5,549 nucleotides of DNA. Source: Armatimonadota bacterium. Lineage in GTDB: Bacteria; Armatimonadota; Armatimonadia; Armatimonadales; Armatimonadaceae. Positions 3,741 through 5,549 of the stretch are shown in pieces (positions within the stretch are counted from its first letter, which is position 1; the number at the start of each line of letters is the position of its first letter). Below the pieces are notes generated by a model. It had not been told where the DNA came from, made no database searches, and was given only the letters and a program-made list of their open reading frames with translations. The translations under genes and the position numbers were made by a program. The DNA is taken from assembly GCA_014381035.1 (NCBI GenBank), contig JACMIS010000103.1, positions 1-5,549 of the forward strand, written 5' to 3'.

Positions 3741-5549
3741 AATAGATGTTAGCAACCGTCGACCGGTCTGGATACGGGTCGCTTCATACGCGTTATAGAA
3801 ATTATAACGGTTCTGCTGGTCAAGCAGGTTTTCTACAGATACATCCAGTCCGAACGATTTCGAGAAAAAGCGGGGGCTGGTGGCGAGTCGCAGATTCACC
3901 TCGGCGATGCCGTCCCGCGTGTCGCTTCCCGGGCGGCGCGAACCGTACAGGCCGCTCCCGATGTAGGAACTCACGCCGAAGGTGTAGTTCGCCGGGAAGC
4001 GGTAAGTAAACCCGAAGTTGAACGTATGCTCCTGATCGAAATCCGGTCGCTCCTTTGTTACCAGCCGCCCGAGCGAGTCGAACGAACTTCCCCGCTTCTC
4101 CAGCTTGATGCTGCCGTTCGTGTACGATGCGAACAGGGTCAGTCGGTTGTTGTTTCGGAACGTCGGGTTGTAATTGTAGGACAGTTCGAATCCGTTCGAG
4201 GTAGCCTGCGGATAATTAACGAGAGTCAATACGCTGGTGGCGAACTGGGTTCCGGGGAAGAGGCCTTCCACGTCAAGATAGTCCTTATACTGAACCGAAT
4301 ACAATGTCGCCTTGATTACCTGATTCTCACCCAGTTGCTTTTCCAGACCGATCTCATAGGAATCGCCTGTTTGCGGGCGGATCGCCGAGTTGCCGAAGTA
4401 CGTCCCCTGTCCGAGCGGCGGTCGCTGGAAGAGCCGGTTGTAGCCGACCCGGAGTACGGCGCGGCGCGTCGCGCCGCCGCCGCCCAGAAAACCGATGAAT
4501 CCGCGACGGGGCAGTTGGAGGGCGATGTTCAGGCGGGGCGAGAGTTCGTTTTTGTTCGTGCCGCCGTTGCCCGGCAGACCGGCGGCGGTGTTCGCACCGA
4601 TACGTGTCAACTCGAAGTTATCCACGCGCACGCCGCCGTTTATGGTCAGCACCGGGTTGAATGCCCATGTGTCCTGGAGGTAGAACGCGGTGTAGGTGCC
4701 CTCGCGGCGGAACTGCCCGAAGTTCGCCGTCGCCGGTCGCCCTTGCTGGTAATTGACGATGAGATTGCCGAAATCATCGCGGAGCCCCTGCGGGTTCACG
4801 GTGATGCCTGCCGGGACCAGGAGCGGGCTTTTCGCGAACAGCGCGTTGAGCGCGACCTGGCTACCCGGTTCGAGGCGGTACCGCTCGGTCGAGGTGTAGC
4901 TGTTGATCAGGGCACCGCCCTTGATGACGTGGTTCTTGCGTGCCAGAACCATATCCACCTGGGACTGGAACTGGTTGTAGGTACGACGGACGTCGGGGTT
5001 GAACTCGACCGAGCTGTTCCGCCGGAAGAGTGTGCTGTTCGGGTTGGTCAGGTCACGGGGGTCGAAATTACGGTTCTCGTTTTCGAGGCGCGTCTCGTTA
5101 TCGATGCCGCCGACGCTCAGCGTGATCGTCGAATCCGGGTTCGAGGCGATGTCGCGGGGGCGTATCACGCGGCGCAGTTGCGCCATCGCGAGGTTGTTGT
5201 CTTCTTTTTGGAACTGATCTTGAAACTCTTCCGCCTGCGACGGTGTGTTCGCGATGGTTTGCGGCGGGAAGATCCCCGCCGACGTTTCGAGACGTCCCGT
5301 GAAGCCGACGCCGCCGTTCTCGGTGCGGTTGGCGATATTGCTTCGTGCGCCGTTGATGTCCACGAGCCCCATGATCTGGGTGAGCGGTCCCAGCGTATAA
5401 TCGAACTTCCCGAACACGGAGTTGTTGCGCCCGCTATTGTTCAGCGTTTGTCGTTTCTGCGGGGCTTCGGTGACGACATCGGTGCTGCGCTGACTGATAT
5501 GGAGCAAATACCCATAACTCTGGGTCAGGGCGGGCTGGCTTCCCGCGGC
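3726..5549 (-). CDS. TonB-dependent outer-membrane receptor, barrel part (5' end beyond the window)
   Basis: C-terminal 607 residues of an outer-membrane receptor that imports a ligand using energy from TonB-ExbB-ExbD. The frame is open to the right edge (the first visible residues are AAGSQPALTQSYGYLL), so the true start, signal peptide, TonB box and most or all of the plug lie outside; the TTG at 5507 is internal. What is seen is beta-barrel: many alternating strands with Asn/Gly-rich loops. Landmarks in visible-fragment numbering are FYLQDTW (289-295), LSPRLNIAL (336-344), VLRVGYNRLFQRPP (365-378), DSYEIGLEKQLG (396-407), NGFELSY (452-458), RPDFDQEHTFNFGF (501-514) and VENLLDQ (572-578). 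It ends in an aromatic residue (SIYARF), the usual barrel-assembly signal. Substrate unknown: siderophore, cobalamin and carbohydrate receptors cannot be told apart from the barrel alone. Confidence 0.95.
   Translation of the reverse strand, partial: AAGSQPALTQSYGYLLHISQRSTDVVTEAPQKRQTLNNSGRNNSVFGKFDYTLGPLTQIMGLVDINGARSNIANRTENGGVGFTGRLETSAGIFPPQTIANTPSQAEEFQDQFQKEDNNLAMAQLRRVIRPRDIASNPDSTITLSVGGIDNETRLENENRNFDPRDLTNPNSTLFRRNSSVEFNPDVRRTYNQFQSQVDMVLARKNHVIKGGALINSYTSTERYRLEPGSQVALNALFAKSPLLVPAGITVNPQGLRDDFGNLIVNYQQGRPATANFGQFRREGTYTAFYLQDTWAFNPVLTINGGVRVDNFELTRIGANTAAGLPGNGGTNKNELSPRLNIALQLPRRGFIGFLGGGGATRRAVLRVGYNRLFQRPPLGQGTYFGNSAIRPQTGDSYEIGLEKQLGENQVIKATLYSVQYKDYLDVEGLFPGTQFATSVLTLVNYPQATSNGFELSYNYNPTFRNNNRLTLFASYTNGSIKLEKRGSSFDSLGRLVTKERPDFDQEHTFNFGFTYRFPANYTFGVSSYIGSGLYGSRRPGSDTRDGIAEVNLRLATSPRFFSKSFGLDVSVENLLDQQNRYNFYNAYEATRIQTGRRLLTSIYARF

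Noticed and set aside
3558..3752. Plus-strand 64-codon frame in the same gap
   Set aside because: It overlaps the receptor's 3' end and the inverted repeat, has no ribosome binding site and resembles no known family.
5505..5507. TTG as the receptor start codon
   Set aside because: The frame continues without a stop to the window edge, and a receptor starting here would have no signal peptide or plug.

Overview
The window holds most of a TonB-type energy-coupling locus from a diderm (Gram-negative-type) bacterium, and every supported gene is on the minus strand. Reading in the direction of transcription (high to low coordinates), the genes are: the 3' part of a TonB-dependent outer-membrane receptor; a 394-bp intergenic region with several palindromes; an ExbB/TolQ/MotA-family proton-channel protein with a signal-peptide-like extension; two tandem ExbD/TolR-family proteins; and a TonB-like protein with one membrane anchor, a proline-rich spacer and a very long Gly/Ala/Ser/Asn-rich region. 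The receptor is cut by the right edge and the TonB-like protein by the left edge.

The genes form one coherent system. ExbB and ExbD form an inner-membrane complex that uses proton-motive force. The TonB-like protein spans the periplasm and passes that energy to the receptor barrel to drive uptake of a ligand. The substrate cannot be told, because the receptor's signal peptide, TonB box and plug lie outside the window. Receptor and motor side by side suggest, but do not prove, a dedicated pairing.

Region by region: 1-1262 TonB-like gene (open at its 3' end); 1263-1434 spacer with little clear signal; 1435-1920 second exbD; 1921-1938 an 18-bp spacer with a good Shine-Dalgarno; 1939-2421 first exbD; 2422-2527 spacer with a hairpin and a possible 10-codon minigene ending in the exbD start; 2528-3331 exbB; 3332-3725 intergenic region with candidate promoters, a 14-bp palindrome and a 71-bp branched inverted repeat; 3726-5549 receptor.

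The least ordinary signals are: a 56-bp perfect repeat shared by the two otherwise diverged exbD genes, with sharp edges, which looks like gene conversion over the membrane helix; the composition of the TonB-like protein, and Asn where E. coli TonB has its key His; and the structured region ahead of exbB. I do not see a wholly new system. Taxonomy is uncertain: the sequence is moderately GC-rich by eye, and a lineage outside the well-studied Proteobacteria is plausible from the odd TonB protein, but nothing here fixes the phylum.
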